Assembly (NCBI GenBank): GCA_015657635.1
Contig: JACDQM010000161.1
Coordinates: forward strand, 1 to 34,766
Direction of reading: 5' to 3'
DNA from: Roseateles sp.
Lineage (GTDB): Bacteria > Pseudomonadota > Gammaproteobacteria > Burkholderiales > Burkholderiaceae_C
Length of the DNA stretch: 34,766 nt
The position numbers and the translations under genes are program-made. Position 1 is the stretch's first letter; every line of letters starts with the position of its first letter. The notes under the pieces were generated by a model. The model saw nothing but the letters and a program-made list of their open reading frames with translations, was not told the DNA's origin and searched no databases. Below are positions 8,139 to 15,905 of the stretch, piece after piece.

Positions 8139-8150
8139 GTTTAGTTAAAC
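8139..8150. promoter_or_regulatory. Palindrome in the SDR/LysR divergent gap
   Basis: GTTTA and TAAAC flank a GT dinucleotide, forming a 12-base dyad about 40 bases upstream of the LysR start and about 110 bases upstream of the reductase start. It is AT-rich against GC-rich surroundings, as expected for a promoter or operator. Candidate only. Confidence 0.35.
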
Positions 8151-8190
8151 TGCACAAATACTTCCAAAAAAGCCGGAGCCGACCCACCCG

Positions 8191-9108
8191 ATGCTGGACC
8201 AGCTCAAACGCATGGCCGTGCTCGCCACCGTGGTGGAGCAGGGCAGCTTCGTGGCCGCCGCCAAGAAGCTCAAGACCACCACCTCGGCGGTCAGCCAGCA
8301 GGTGCGCGCGCTGGAGCGCGATATGGGCGTGACCCTGCTGCACCGCTCCACCCGCCGCCTGGCGCTGACGCCGGCTGGCGCGCGTTTTCACGAGGGCTGC
8401 GCCGCGATGCTGGCCGCCGCGCAGCAGGCCCAGCTGCAGCTGCTGCAGATGCGCGATGCGCCCGAGGGTGAGCTTCGCGTGGCTGCGGTCGTGGGCTTTG
8501 CCCGTCACCTCGGGCCGGCGCTGGCGCCGCTGCTCAGCGCCAACCCTGGCCTGCGCCTGCATCTGGAGGTGGATGACGGCTTCAGCGACCTGCTGGCCTT
8601 GCGCATTGACCTGGCGGTGCGCTACGGCCGCCTGCCCGACAGCCCCTGGGTGGCGCAGAAGATCGGCGAGAAGAGTCTGGCGCTCTACGCGGCGCCCGCC
8701 TATCTGGCCCGCCATGGTGCGCCCGCCACGCTGGAGGCGCTGGGCCAGCACGACTGGCTGGCCATCGGTGCTGACACCGAAAGTCCGCGCCTGCTGGATC
8801 TGCTCACCGAGCCGGCCGTGGCGCCGGACCCGCAGGCCCAGAAGCTGCGCATCGAGCCGCGCGTCAGCAGCAACAATCAGTTCAGCCTGCAGCAGCTTTG
8901 CGAAGCCGGCCTTGGCCTGGCCATGCTCAGCCCCAGCGATGTGGACGAGGCGGTGCAGGCCGGCCGCCTGCTGCGTCTGATGACGAGCTGGCAGCTGCCC
9001 AGTCTGCCCGTTTGGGCGCTGACGCCGCAGCGCGATGCCCAGCCCGCCAAGGTGCGCCACGCCATCCAGGCCTTGAAGACCCATTTCTCCCAGCTCTCCA
9101 CGCCATGA
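8191..9108 (+). CDS. LysR-type transcriptional regulator (CrgA/DmlR-like)
   Basis: The 305-residue protein starts MLDQLKRMAVLATVVEQGSF, then VAAAKKLKTTTSAVSQQVRA, a LysR winged helix-turn-helix at about residues 1-60. It is followed by LLHRSTRRLALTPAGARFHE and a periplasmic-binding-like effector domain. The sequence style is that of the large CrgA/DmlR subgroup, often divergent from an oxidoreductase it activates; the reductase at 8031 fits this. Its TGA (9106-9108) overlaps the ATG (9105) of the CoA-transferase in an ATGA arrangement, so the two are translationally coupled. This suggests the regulator is made with a second enzyme as well. Confidence 0.95.
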   Translation: MLDQLKRMAVLATVVEQGSFVAAAKKLKTTTSAVSQQVRALERDMGVTLLHRSTRRLALTPAGARFHEGCAAMLAAAQQAQLQLLQMRDAPEGELRVAAVVGFARHLGPALAPLLSANPGLRLHLEVDDGFSDLLALRIDLAVRYGRLPDSPWVAQKIGEKSLALYAAPAYLARHGAPATLEALGQHDWLAIGADTESPRLLDLLTEPAVAPDPQAQKLRIEPRVSSNNQFSLQQLCEAGLGLAMLSPSDVDEAVQAGRLLRLMTSWQLPSLPVWALTPQRDAQPAKVRHAIQALKTHFSQLSTP

Positions 9109-10295
9109 CCGCATTCACCACCACCTCTGATGAAGCTGCTGCCTCCCTCGCTGCCGGGCCACTGGCCGGCCTCAAGGTGCTGGAGCTGGGCCAGTTGATC
9201 GCCGGCCCCTTCGCCGGCAAGACGCTGGGCGACTTCGGCGCCGAGGTCATCAAGGTCGAGCCCCCTGGCAGCGGCGACCCGCTGCGCCAATGGCGTTTGC
9301 TGCATAACGGCGAGAGTGTCTGGTGGCAGGTGCAGAGCCGCAACAAGAAGAGCGTCACGCTGGATCTGCGCGAAGAGGCTGACCGCGCCATCGCGCGCCG
9401 GCTGGCCGCCGAGGCCGATGTGCTGATCGAGAACTTCCGCCCAGGGCTGATGGAAGACTGGGGCATGGGCTACGAGACGCTCGCCGCCGCCAACCCGCGC
9501 CTGATCATGCTGCGCATCAGCGGCTATGGCCAGACCGGCCCGTATCGCGACCTGCCCGGCTTCGCCGTGGTGGCCGAGGCCATGGGCGGCCTGCGTCATC
9601 TGATGGGTGAGCCCGGCCGGCCGCCAGTGCGCGCCGGCGTCAGCCTGGGCGACACGCTGGCCGCGCTGCACGGCGTGATCGGCGTGCTGCTGGCGCTGCA
9701 GGCCCGTCAGCGCACCGGCCGCGGCCAGGTGGTGGATGTGGCGCTGTACGAATCGGTCTTCAACTGCATGGAGTCGCTACTGCCGGAGTTCAGCGCCTTC
9801 GGTGCGGTGCGCGAGCCCGCCGGCTCAGCCCTGCCCGGCATCGCGCCCAGCAACGCGTATCGCTGTGCCGACGGCCAGGTGGTGATCGGCGGCAACGGCG
9901 ACTCGATCTTCAAGCGCCTGATGACGGCCATCGGCCGCGACGACCTGGGGCAAGACCCGACCCTCGCTGGCAACGCCGGCCGTGCTGCACGCGTCGATGA
10001 ACTCGACGCCGCCATCACCGCCTGGACCGTGCAGCGCCCGGTCAGCGAGGTGGTCGACACGCTGCAAGCGGTGCGCGTGCCGGTGGGCCGCATCTACACG
10101 GCCCGCGACATCGCCGAAGACCCGCACTACCAGGCGCGGGGGATGATCGAGCGCATCGTCACCGCGTCGGGCCTGGCGCTCGACGTGCCGGGCATCGTGC
10201 CCAAGCTCAGCGAGACGCCGGGGGCGATCAGGACGCTGGCGCCGGGCTTGGGTGCGCACAATGCCGAGCTCCTGCCTGGGGAGCGCGGCGCATGA
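9105..10295 (+). CDS. CaiB/BaiF family (class III) CoA-transferase
   Basis: The 396-residue protein belongs to the class III CoA-transferases, which move CoA between carboxylic acids through an aspartyl-CoA anhydride. It shows the family start LAGLKVLELGQLIAGPFAGK, FGAEVIKVEPPGSGDPLR, ADVLIENFRPGLMEDWG, ISGYGQTGPYRDLPGF and TGRGQVVDVALYESV. The probable catalytic aspartate is D183 in SLGDTLAALHG. Length matches relatives. ATG 9105 overlaps the LysR stop; the frame extends upstream only inside the LysR gene. Its stop overlaps the MerR start (ATGA at 10292-10295). The acyl substrate cannot be told; fumarate, succinate or aromatic acid CoA esters are usual for this family. Confidence 0.95.
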   Translation: MTAFTTTSDEAAASLAAGPLAGLKVLELGQLIAGPFAGKTLGDFGAEVIKVEPPGSGDPLRQWRLLHNGESVWWQVQSRNKKSVTLDLREEADRAIARRLAAEADVLIENFRPGLMEDWGMGYETLAAANPRLIMLRISGYGQTGPYRDLPGFAVVAEAMGGLRHLMGEPGRPPVRAGVSLGDTLAALHGVIGVLLALQARQRTGRGQVVDVALYESVFNCMESLLPEFSAFGAVREPAGSALPGIAPSNAYRCADGQVVIGGNGDSIFKRLMTAIGRDDLGQDPTLAGNAGRAARVDELDAAITAWTVQRPVSEVVDTLQAVRVPVGRIYTARDIAEDPHYQARGMIERIVTASGLALDVPGIVPKLSETPGAIRTLAPGLGAHNAELLPGERGA

Positions 10296-10690
10296 GCGAC
10301 GGCCCTGCACTGCTGATTGGCGAGCTGGCGCGCCGCACCGGTGCCAGTGCCAAGGCCTTGCGCCTGTATGAAAGCCTCGGGCTGATTCCCGCGCCACGGC
10401 GCCGCGGCAGCTACCGCGTCTATGAGCCGGCTCACGAAGAAGCGGTGCGCTTTGTCCGCCAAGCCCAGGCCGTGGGCTTTCGGCTCCAGGAACTGCAACG
10501 CCTGCTGTTCGAACGCGGGCCGCGCCCTGAGCTTGGCGCGCTGCTGGACGCCGTGCGCCACAAGCGCCAGAGCGTGCAGCGCGAGCGCGAACGCCTGGAG
10601 CGCCAGGAGCGTCTTCTGGTCGAGTGCGAGACGCTGTTGCTGAGCGGACGGCTGGAAACGGACTGCGAGGCCATCACGGGCGAGGCTTGA
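10292..10690 (+). CDS. MerR-family transcriptional regulator
   Basis: The 132-residue protein has a MerR DNA-binding N-terminus (LLIGELARRTGASAKALRLY, then ESLGLIPAPRRRGSYRVYEP) and a long C-terminal coiled coil (residues about 75-115, rich in R/E/Q/L) for dimerisation. There is no cysteine pair typical of metal sensors; a single C appears in VECETLLL and another near the end. It is therefore not an obvious metal sensor and may respond to redox or organic ligands. Its start overlaps the CoA-transferase stop. Its own stop (10688-10690) lies within the -35 region of the promoter for the flavodoxin-fold gene at 10725, whose palindromic spacer fits MerR-type control. Confidence 0.93.
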   Translation: MSDGPALLIGELARRTGASAKALRLYESLGLIPAPRRRGSYRVYEPAHEEAVRFVRQAQAVGFRLQELQRLLFERGPRPELGALLDAVRHKRQSVQRERERLERQERLLVECETLLLSGRLETDCEAITGEA

Positions 10691-10718
10691 CTCTGCCCCA
10701 TGGGGCAAGGCCCAGACT
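10687..10718 (+). promoter_or_regulatory. MerR-type promoter with palindromic operator
   Basis: TTGACT (10687-10692) is a good -35 hexamer. It is followed by the perfect 14-base palindrome TGCCCCATGGGGCA (10694-10707) and CAGACT (10713-10718) as a -10. The 20-base spacer is longer than normal, and a dyad inside an over-long spacer is the hallmark of MerR-family targets. The predicted start point, about 7 bases downstream, coincides with the ATG at 10725, so the transcript could be nearly leaderless. The -10 match is weak. Confidence 0.6.
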
Positions 10719-10724
10719 GGGGCC

Positions 10725-11312
10725 ATGAACCAAGCCAAACGAATCCTTCTGATCCAAGCCAATCCTCGTCGCGAGAGCTTCTGCGCAGCGCTGGGCGAGG
10801 CCTATGTCCGAGCGGCGCGGGACGCCGGCCATGAAGTGGAGCAGGTGCAGCTCGCCGCGCTGCGCTTTGCGTCAGACCTGCCCGAGGGCTATGAGAGCTT
10901 GCCGCCGCTGGAGCCCGATCTACAGCGCCTGCAGCAGCAGATTCAGGCCGCCGACCACCTGGTCTGGGTCTATCCCGTCTGGTGGGGCTCGGTGCCGGCC
11001 CGGCTCAAGGGATTGCTGGACCGCGTGCTGACGCCTGGATTTGCTTTCCGCTATGTCGCCACACAAACCTGGCCCGAGCGCCTGCTCAAAGGGCGCAGCG
11101 CGCGTCTGCTGGTGAGCCTGGATACGCCTGGCTGGTACTTCCGCTGGCTGCAAGGGGCTCCGGCTCACCGCATGATGAAGGACGCAGTGCTGGCGTTCTG
11201 CGGTGTGGCGCCGGTGCGCATCAGCGAGTTCACGCCAGTGATCAAGAGCACGCCCGCGCAGCGTGAGCGCTGGCTGGCACGAGCAGCCGAGCTCGGGCGA
11301 AGCGGCGCTTGA
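10725..11312 (+). CDS. Flavodoxin-fold NAD(P)H oxidoreductase (NQO/KefF-like)
   Basis: The 195-residue protein starts MNQAKRILLIQANPRRESFC, followed by a phosphate-binding loop region, and contains ADHLVWVYPVWWGSVPARLK then GLLDRVLTPGFAF, the pattern of the NAD(P)H:quinone oxidoreductase/KefF group (flavodoxin-like fold, FMN or FAD cofactor). Such enzymes reduce quinones and other electrophiles by two electrons. It is cytosolic, with no signal peptide. It lies 34 bases after the MerR gene behind a MerR-type promoter, so it is the likely target of that regulator. TGGGG immediately upstream could act as a ribosome-binding site. Function beyond quinone or electrophile detoxification is inference. 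Confidence 0.92.
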   Translation: MNQAKRILLIQANPRRESFCAALGEAYVRAARDAGHEVEQVQLAALRFASDLPEGYESLPPLEPDLQRLQQQIQAADHLVWVYPVWWGSVPARLKGLLDRVLTPGFAFRYVATQTWPERLLKGRSARLLVSLDTPGWYFRWLQGAPAHRMMKDAVLAFCGVAPVRISEFTPVIKSTPAQRERWLARAAELGRSGA

Positions 11313-11384
11313 CCGAGTGTTCAACGCGCATCGCTGTGTAGCCGTTTCGCACTTTCCCGTGCCCCGGATAGCATGAATGCCAGT

Positions 11385-11406
11385 TGGATACACATATGTG
11401 TATCCA
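11385..11406. promoter_or_regulatory. 22-bp perfect palindrome, probable operator
   Basis: TGGATACACAT (11385-11395) is followed directly by its exact reverse complement ATGTGTATCCA (11396-11406). It ends 28 bases before the start of the ribbon-helix-helix gene at 11435 and is markedly AT-rich compared with its neighbours. A perfect dyad upstream of a small RHH gene is typical of an autoregulatory operator. Confidence 0.7.
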
Positions 11407-11434
11407 TTCTTCATTCAAGCCAGGAGAGCCCCCG

Positions 11435-11635
11435 ATGAGCACCAAGGATGCCGGCATGCGCATTCGTGTCGAGACCGAGTTGCGCGAGGCCTTTGTGCAG
11501 GCCTGCCAGCGCCAGGGCTTTGCCGCAGCCGAGGTGCTGCGCGACTTCATGCGCCAGTACGCGGCCAAGCATGCTCTGACGCAGAGCTCGCTGTTCGATG
11601 TGTCGGCGCTCGAAGGCGCGATGCGGCGCCGCTGA
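11435..11635 (+). CDS. Small ribbon-helix-helix DNA-binding protein
   Basis: The 66-residue protein contains MRIRVETELREAFVQACQRQ then GFAAAEVLRDFMRQYAAKHA, matching a short strand plus two helices of a ribbon-helix-helix (CopG/RelB-like) fold. Such proteins dimerise and bind palindromes through the strand. ATG 11435 is chosen because CAGGAGAG (11421-11428) is a good ribosome-binding site; an earlier TTG in frame would read through the palindrome. No toxin gene follows: the next gene, 11 bases on, is an MFS exporter. It is therefore better seen as a local regulator of the exporter than an antitoxin, although an orphan antitoxin cannot be excluded. Confidence 0.8.
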   Translation: MSTKDAGMRIRVETELREAFVQACQRQGFAAAEVLRDFMRQYAAKHALTQSSLFDVSALEGAMRRR

Positions 11636-11646
11636 AGTCCGCAGCC

Positions 11647-12957
11647 ATGTCAGCCACGCTGAACCAAGGCCTCGCTGAGGCGCCGCCGCTGGCAAGGCCT
11701 GTTGCCGGCCTGGGCCGGCGCCTGCTGCTGGCCGACGGCCTGGCCATGTTCGGCAACTGGATCGACTTTCTGGCCATCCTGATGCTGGCCGCCTACCAAC
11801 CGCAGGTCAGCGCCAGCTTCATGGCGCTGCTGTCGGCCACCTTGGTGCTGCCCGGCATGCTGGTCTCGCCCTGGCTGGGCCGTTTCTGCGACCGCGGCTG
11901 GGCGGGGCCGGGGCTGCTGGCCTCGCTGCTGGGGCGGACCGTGCTTACCTTGGCCTTGATCGCGCTGATCGCCCAACCTTCCTGGGCCTGGTTGCTGGCA
12001 CTGGCGGCAGGGCGCTCGGTGCTGGGCGCGATGACGGCGCCGGCCGTGCAGGTGCTGGCGGTGCAGCTGACGCCGGCCGAGCAGCGCAATGCCTTCTATG
12101 CCCAGCTCAGCATGGTGGGCAGTGCGGCCAAGGTGCTGGCGCCTTTGATCGGCGCGGGATTGGCCAGCCGCTTTGGCGAGGCGACGGCGCTGTGGGCTTC
12201 GGGTGCTTGTGCCTTGGCGGCGGCCGTTGTTGTGGGGCCGGTGTTGCGGGCTGTGCGCCAGCGCCGCGTTGCAGTGTCGAACGGTGCCACGCAGGGGGCA
12301 GGGAGCGAATCGGCCCCGCAGCGGCTGGGCCTCATCTCCTTGCTGCCTTTGCTGAGTCTGAGCGCAGGCTTCGGGGCAGCGGTCTCCATGGCCGGCAATC
12401 TGCTGCCTTTGGTGCTGCAGAGACAGGGCCTGGACAAGGCGTTGCTGGGCAGCCTGGTGGCCAGCGGTGGTGTGGGCAATCTGCTGGCCGGCCTGCTGAT
12501 CTCACGCAGCGGCCTGGCGGTGCGCCTTCGCGGCCGCGAGGGCGAGGTGCTGGTGCCGTTGCTGGCGCAGATGGGCTGTTTTGGCCTGTTCGCCGCAGTG
12601 CTGCTGGCAGCACCGCCCTCGCAGTGGTTGTGGCAGCTGCCCGCAGCCTTCTTCTGCAGCGGCCTGTGCAGCGCCAGCTTTGCCATCACGCTGAACATCT
12701 ACATGAGCCGGCGGCATGGCCAGACCATGGGTCAGGCCACGGCGGCCATGCAGGCGGCGCAGCAGATGATGGTGCTGCTGGCGCCGCTGTCTGGCGCCTG
12801 GGTGCTGGACCGGTACGGCGGCGCCGCGCTGTTTGCCGCCGCAGCGCTGCTGGGCACCAGCTGGGCGCTGCTGCACGCAAGCGCAGGGCTGATCGTGCGG
12901 CGCAGCCGCGGCGGCTTGGCTGGACCGCTCAGCGTCGCTCCACCACCACCGCCTTGA
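11647..12957 (+). CDS. MFS transporter (12-TM efflux type)
   Basis: The 436-residue protein is an inner-membrane major facilitator. It has about 12 hydrophobic segments, including LLLADGLAMFGNWIDFLAIL near the start, MALLSATLVLPGMLVSPWLG, VLTLALIALIAQPSWAWLLA and LLPLLSLSAGFGAAVSMAGN after a basic central loop (RAVRQRRVAVSNGATQG). The RFCDRGWAG segment resembles the GxxxDRxG loop between TM2 and TM3. Substrate is not visible. ATG 11647 lies 11 bases after the RHH stop, so the two probably form one operon. The C-terminus (APPPPP) is encoded by a CCACC run overlapping the end of rlpA on the other strand by 29 bases. Confidence 0.9.
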   Translation: MSATLNQGLAEAPPLARPVAGLGRRLLLADGLAMFGNWIDFLAILMLAAYQPQVSASFMALLSATLVLPGMLVSPWLGRFCDRGWAGPGLLASLLGRTVLTLALIALIAQPSWAWLLALAAGRSVLGAMTAPAVQVLAVQLTPAEQRNAFYAQLSMVGSAAKVLAPLIGAGLASRFGEATALWASGACALAAAVVVGPVLRAVRQRRVAVSNGATQGAGSESAPQRLGLISLLPLLSLSAGFGAAVSMAGNLLPLVLQRQGLDKALLGSLVASGGVGNLLAGLLISRSGLAVRLRGREGEVLVPLLAQMGCFGLFAAVLLAAPPSQWLWQLPAAFFCSGLCSASFAITLNIYMSRRHGQTMGQATAAMQAAQQMMVLLAPLSGAWVLDRYGGAALFAAAALLGTSWALLHASAGLIVRRSRGGLAGPLSVAPPPPP

Positions 12958-14014
12958 GCGCCATTGCCGCGCGCAGCTGTGCCGCCGCCGCGCTCGCCTG
13001 CTCGCGGCTGGCATAAGGCCCGGCTTGCAGCCGGTGCAGCGACGCTTCGCGCACCACGGTCAGCAGCGGGCTGAAGGCTTCGGCGCTCTGGGCCACCTGC
13101 TCGCGCAGCTTCTCGGCGCCATCGAGCTTGGCAAAGGCGCCGAGCTGCACCCAGAAGCCGGACGCGATCTTGGCCTGCGTCAGTGGCACCGGCACCGGCG
13201 CCGGCGCCGCCGCGGGCGCTGACGGGGCGGCGGCCTGAGGCGGCTCGCCGAGCAGTGCCGCGGGGTCAGGTCTTGCTGCTGCGGTCTGTGTGGCCGGCGT
13301 GTTCTGCGTGGTGCTGCGTTCCGGCGCGCCGCTGGCGCTGCTGGCGACAAACACCGGCGGCGGCTCCTGCGGCTCGATGCCCAGCCCTGGCGGCGTCTCG
13401 CCGCGTCCGCGCAGCCAGGCGCCGCTGCGGATGTCTTCAAAGGTGATGCGCTCCAGCTCCACCGGCGCCACGCCGCGCAGCAGGTCCAGCTTCAGCGCGG
13501 CGGTGTAGCTGAGGTCGATGACGCGGCCGCTGTGGAAGGGGCCGCGGTCGTTGACGCGCACGATCACCTCGCGGCCGTTCTTCGGGTTGCGCACCCGCGC
13601 ATAGCTGGGAATGGGCATGGTCGGATGCGCGGCCGTCATCGCGTACATGTTGTAGACCTCGCCGCTGGAGGTGGGCCGGCCGTGGAACTTGCGGCCGTAC
13701 CAGGAGGCCAGGCCGCGCTCTACCAGCGGCTTGTCCTCGGTGAGCGGCTCATAGCGCTGGCCCAGCACTTCATAGGGCTTGTTGGGGCCGCCCCGGCGGA
13801 TGGGCTCCAGGCGCGGCGCGGCGTCGGGCACCTTGTGCAGTTCGGGCGGCGGATTGGCGCCAGGGCCGTCCTTGTCGTAAGGGAAGGGGGCGGGGGCGGG
13901 GGCGGGCACGCCGGGCGCCGGTGCCGGCGCGCGCGTGGCGCAGCCGCCGAGCAGGGCCAACAGGGCCAGCATTGCGGCGGCCTGGGCCAGTGGGGCGCGG
14001 GTCGGGGCAGTCAT
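12929..14014 (-). CDS. rlpA: Septal ring lytic transglycosylase RlpA family lipoprotein
   Basis: The 361-residue protein has a lipoprotein signal (MTAPTRAPLAQAAAMLALLA then LLGGC, acylated C25), so it is anchored in the outer membrane. The RlpA double-psi beta-barrel contains GLASWYGRKFHGRPTSSGEV, YNMYAMTAAHPTMPIPSYAR and VNDRGPFHSGRVIDLSY, with the conserved E and D used by the peptidoglycan-cleaving enzyme. A Pro/Ala-rich linker leads to a C-terminal SPOR domain (SGFWVQLGAFAKLDGAEKLR to the end), which binds denuded septal glycan. ATG 14014 is preferred to the longer frame because the signal peptide starts there. It cleaves glycan strands at division in organisms studied. Its 3' end overlaps the convergent MFS gene. 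Confidence 0.95.
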   Translation of the reverse strand: MTAPTRAPLAQAAAMLALLALLGGCATRAPAPAPGVPAPAPAPFPYDKDGPGANPPPELHKVPDAAPRLEPIRRGGPNKPYEVLGQRYEPLTEDKPLVERGLASWYGRKFHGRPTSSGEVYNMYAMTAAHPTMPIPSYARVRNPKNGREVIVRVNDRGPFHSGRVIDLSYTAALKLDLLRGVAPVELERITFEDIRSGAWLRGRGETPPGLGIEPQEPPPVFVASSASGAPERSTTQNTPATQTAAARPDPAALLGEPPQAAAPSAPAAAPAPVPVPLTQAKIASGFWVQLGAFAKLDGAEKLREQVAQSAEAFSPLLTVVREASLHRLQAGPYASREQASAAAAQLRAAMALKAVVVERR

Positions 14015-14142
14015 CGGCGCCGATGGTAGCCGCCCTGCGCACGCGCGTGGCGCAGCATCGGTAGTCGCCACAGTCCTGCGCTGGCAGGCCGCGCTTATGC
14101 TGGCGCCTCCTTTCGAGCCACCTCCGCATGGAAGCCCAGACC

Positions 14143-14844
14143 ATGAGCAGCGACTACGTCTTCCCTCCCGAGCCCCAACCCAGCGTGCCCGTGCGCGGCA
14201 GCCGCCAGCGCTATGCGGTCTCGCGCATCTTCTGTGTCGGCCGCAACTACGCGGCGCATGCCCGCGAGATGGGCGGCGACCCTGACCGCGAGCCGCCGTT
14301 CTACTTCACCAAGCCGGCCAATGCGCTGGTGCCTTCGGGCGCGACCATTCCTTACCCGCCCGGCACCAAGAACTATCACTACGAGATGGAGCTGGTGGTC
14401 GCCATCGGCGCGCCGGTGTTCAAGGTCACGCCCGAAGCGGCCAAGGCCGCCGTGTGGGGCTATGCCGCGGGCCTGGACATGACGCGCCGCGATCTGCAGA
14501 ACGAGGCCAAGAAGACCGGCCGTCCCTGGGACACCGGCAAGGGCTTCGAGAACGCCGCGGTGATCACCGAGCTGGTGCGCGTCAGCGAAGTCGGCCCGCT
14601 GGACAAGGGCGCCATCACGCTGGCGGTCAACGGCGAAGAGAAGCAGCGCGGCGACCTGTCCGACCTGATCTGGAGCGTGGCCGAGGTGGTGGCCAATCTG
14701 TCGCAGTTCTATCACCTGAAAGCCGGCGACCTGATCTACACCGGCACGCCCGAAGGCGTGGGCCCGGTGCTGCCCGGCGATGTGATCACCGGCCAGATCG
14801 AGGGCCTGGCCGAATTGAGCCTGACAATCGGGGCTCCGGAGTAA
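14143..14844 (+). CDS. Fumarylacetoacetate hydrolase family protein (fumarylpyruvate hydrolase-like)
   Basis: The 233-residue protein shows RIFCVGRNYAAHAREMGGDP, FYFTKPANALVPSG, YHYEMELVVAIG and GYAAGLDMTRRDLQ. The metal ligands E81, E83 and D112 are in place. It is closest in style to fumarylpyruvate hydrolases (gentisate pathway) and acylpyruvases, which cleave C-C bonds of 2,4-diketo acids. No gentisate dioxygenase is nearby, so the exact substrate is uncertain; oxaloacetate tautomerase activity is another option reported for relatives. ATG 14143 is chosen with GGAAG a short distance upstream; an in-frame ATG at 14128 adds five residues. nadC follows 38 bases downstream. Confidence 0.92.
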   Translation: MSSDYVFPPEPQPSVPVRGSRQRYAVSRIFCVGRNYAAHAREMGGDPDREPPFYFTKPANALVPSGATIPYPPGTKNYHYEMELVVAIGAPVFKVTPEAAKAAVWGYAAGLDMTRRDLQNEAKKTGRPWDTGKGFENAAVITELVRVSEVGPLDKGAITLAVNGEEKQRGDLSDLIWSVAEVVANLSQFYHLKAGDLIYTGTPEGVGPVLPGDVITGQIEGLAELSLTIGAPE

Positions 14845-14882
14845 CTCTTGCGCCCCCGCCTCGGGGGCCGCCCCTGTCAGCC

Positions 14883-15755
14883 ATGTTCGACCACAACGAG
14901 ACCCTCGACGAAGCACGCGCCCGCAACATCCGCGAAGCCCTCATCGAGGACATCGGCATCTGCGACTGGACGGCCCAGCTGGTGCCGGCCGGTCGCCGCG
15001 TGCAGGCCCAGGTGCGGGTGCGTGAAGACGCGGTGCTGTGCGGCCGCGACTGGTTCGAGGGCGTGTTCGCGTCGCTGGACGCCAGCAGCCGCATCGTCTG
15101 GCACTACGCCGAAGGCGCGCGCATGGCGGCCGACAGCGTGGTGTGCGACATCCAGGCCGATGGCCGCGCGCTGCTCTCGGCCGAGCGTCCGGCGCTGAAC
15201 TTTCTGCAGCTGCTCTCGGGCACGGCCACCATCACCCGCGCGCATGCCGACGCCATCGAGGGCGCCAGCCCCAACCCCAAGGGCTGCGCGGTGCTGGACA
15301 CGCGCAAGACCATCCCCGGCCTGCGCCTGGCGCAGAAGTACGCGGTGCGCGTGGGCGGCGGCGCCAACCAGCGCCTGGCGCTGTACGACGGCATCCTGAT
15401 CAAGGAAAACCACATCGCTGCCGCCGGTGGTGTGAGCGCTGCGCTGAAGGCGGCGCAAGCGCTCAATGCCAAGGTCAGCATCCAGATCGAGGTCGAGAGC
15501 ATTGCCGAGCTGCGCGAAGCGCTGGCCGCCGGTGCCGAGAGCGTGCTGCTGGACAATTTCAGCGAGGCCATGATGAAGGAATCGGTGGCGCTGAACGCGG
15601 GCCGGGCACTGCTGGAAGTCTCCGGCGGCGTCGCGCTGGAGCAGCTGCGCTGGATCGCCGCCACCGGCGTCGACCGCATCTCCATCGGCCGCCTGACCAA
15701 GGATGTCAAGGCGGTGGACTACTCGATGCGCGTGCTGGGGCCGCTGGCGGCCTGA
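14883..15755 (+). CDS. nadC: Nicotinate-nucleotide pyrophosphorylase (quinolinate phosphoribosyltransferase)
   Basis: NadC joins quinolinate and PRPP to nicotinate mononucleotide with release of CO2 and pyrophosphate, the last step of de novo NAD precursor synthesis. The 290-residue protein carries the family hallmark LDTRKTIPGLRLAQKYAVRV then GGGANQRLALYDGILIKENH, together with the substrate-binding ERPALNFLQLLSGTAT and the late LEVSGGVALEQLRWIAATGV. Length fits the family (about 280-300). ATG 14883 is the first methionine. nadA and nadB are not in the window. It follows the FAH gene in the same direction with a short gap and may share its transcript. Confidence 0.97.
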   Translation: MFDHNETLDEARARNIREALIEDIGICDWTAQLVPAGRRVQAQVRVREDAVLCGRDWFEGVFASLDASSRIVWHYAEGARMAADSVVCDIQADGRALLSAERPALNFLQLLSGTATITRAHADAIEGASPNPKGCAVLDTRKTIPGLRLAQKYAVRVGGGANQRLALYDGILIKENHIAAAGGVSAALKAAQALNAKVSIQIEVESIAELREALAAGAESVLLDNFSEAMMKESVALNAGRALLEVSGGVALEQLRWIAATGVDRISIGRLTKDVKAVDYSMRVLGPLAA

Positions 15756-15905
15756 AGCCGCCGCGGGTGCCACTTCGGCGTGCATAAAGCACGCACAGCG
15801 CACGCTTTTCGGGCACGGCTGGCGCGCGACTTGCATGGCCAAAGCCATGCAGCAGCCTTCGGACTTCACCACCACGACTGAGCTCGCGCGGCGGGCCGCG
15901 GCGCC

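Noticed and set aside
8032..9114. Upstream extension of the NAD(P)-binding reductase frame to 9114
   Set aside because: The extension runs antisense through the LysR gene. The Rossmann motif starts at the ATG at 8031 with a ribosome-binding site.
11435..11635. Toxin-antitoxin module
   Set aside because: The RHH protein resembles antitoxins, but the adjacent gene is a 436-residue membrane transporter and no toxin-like ORF is on either side.
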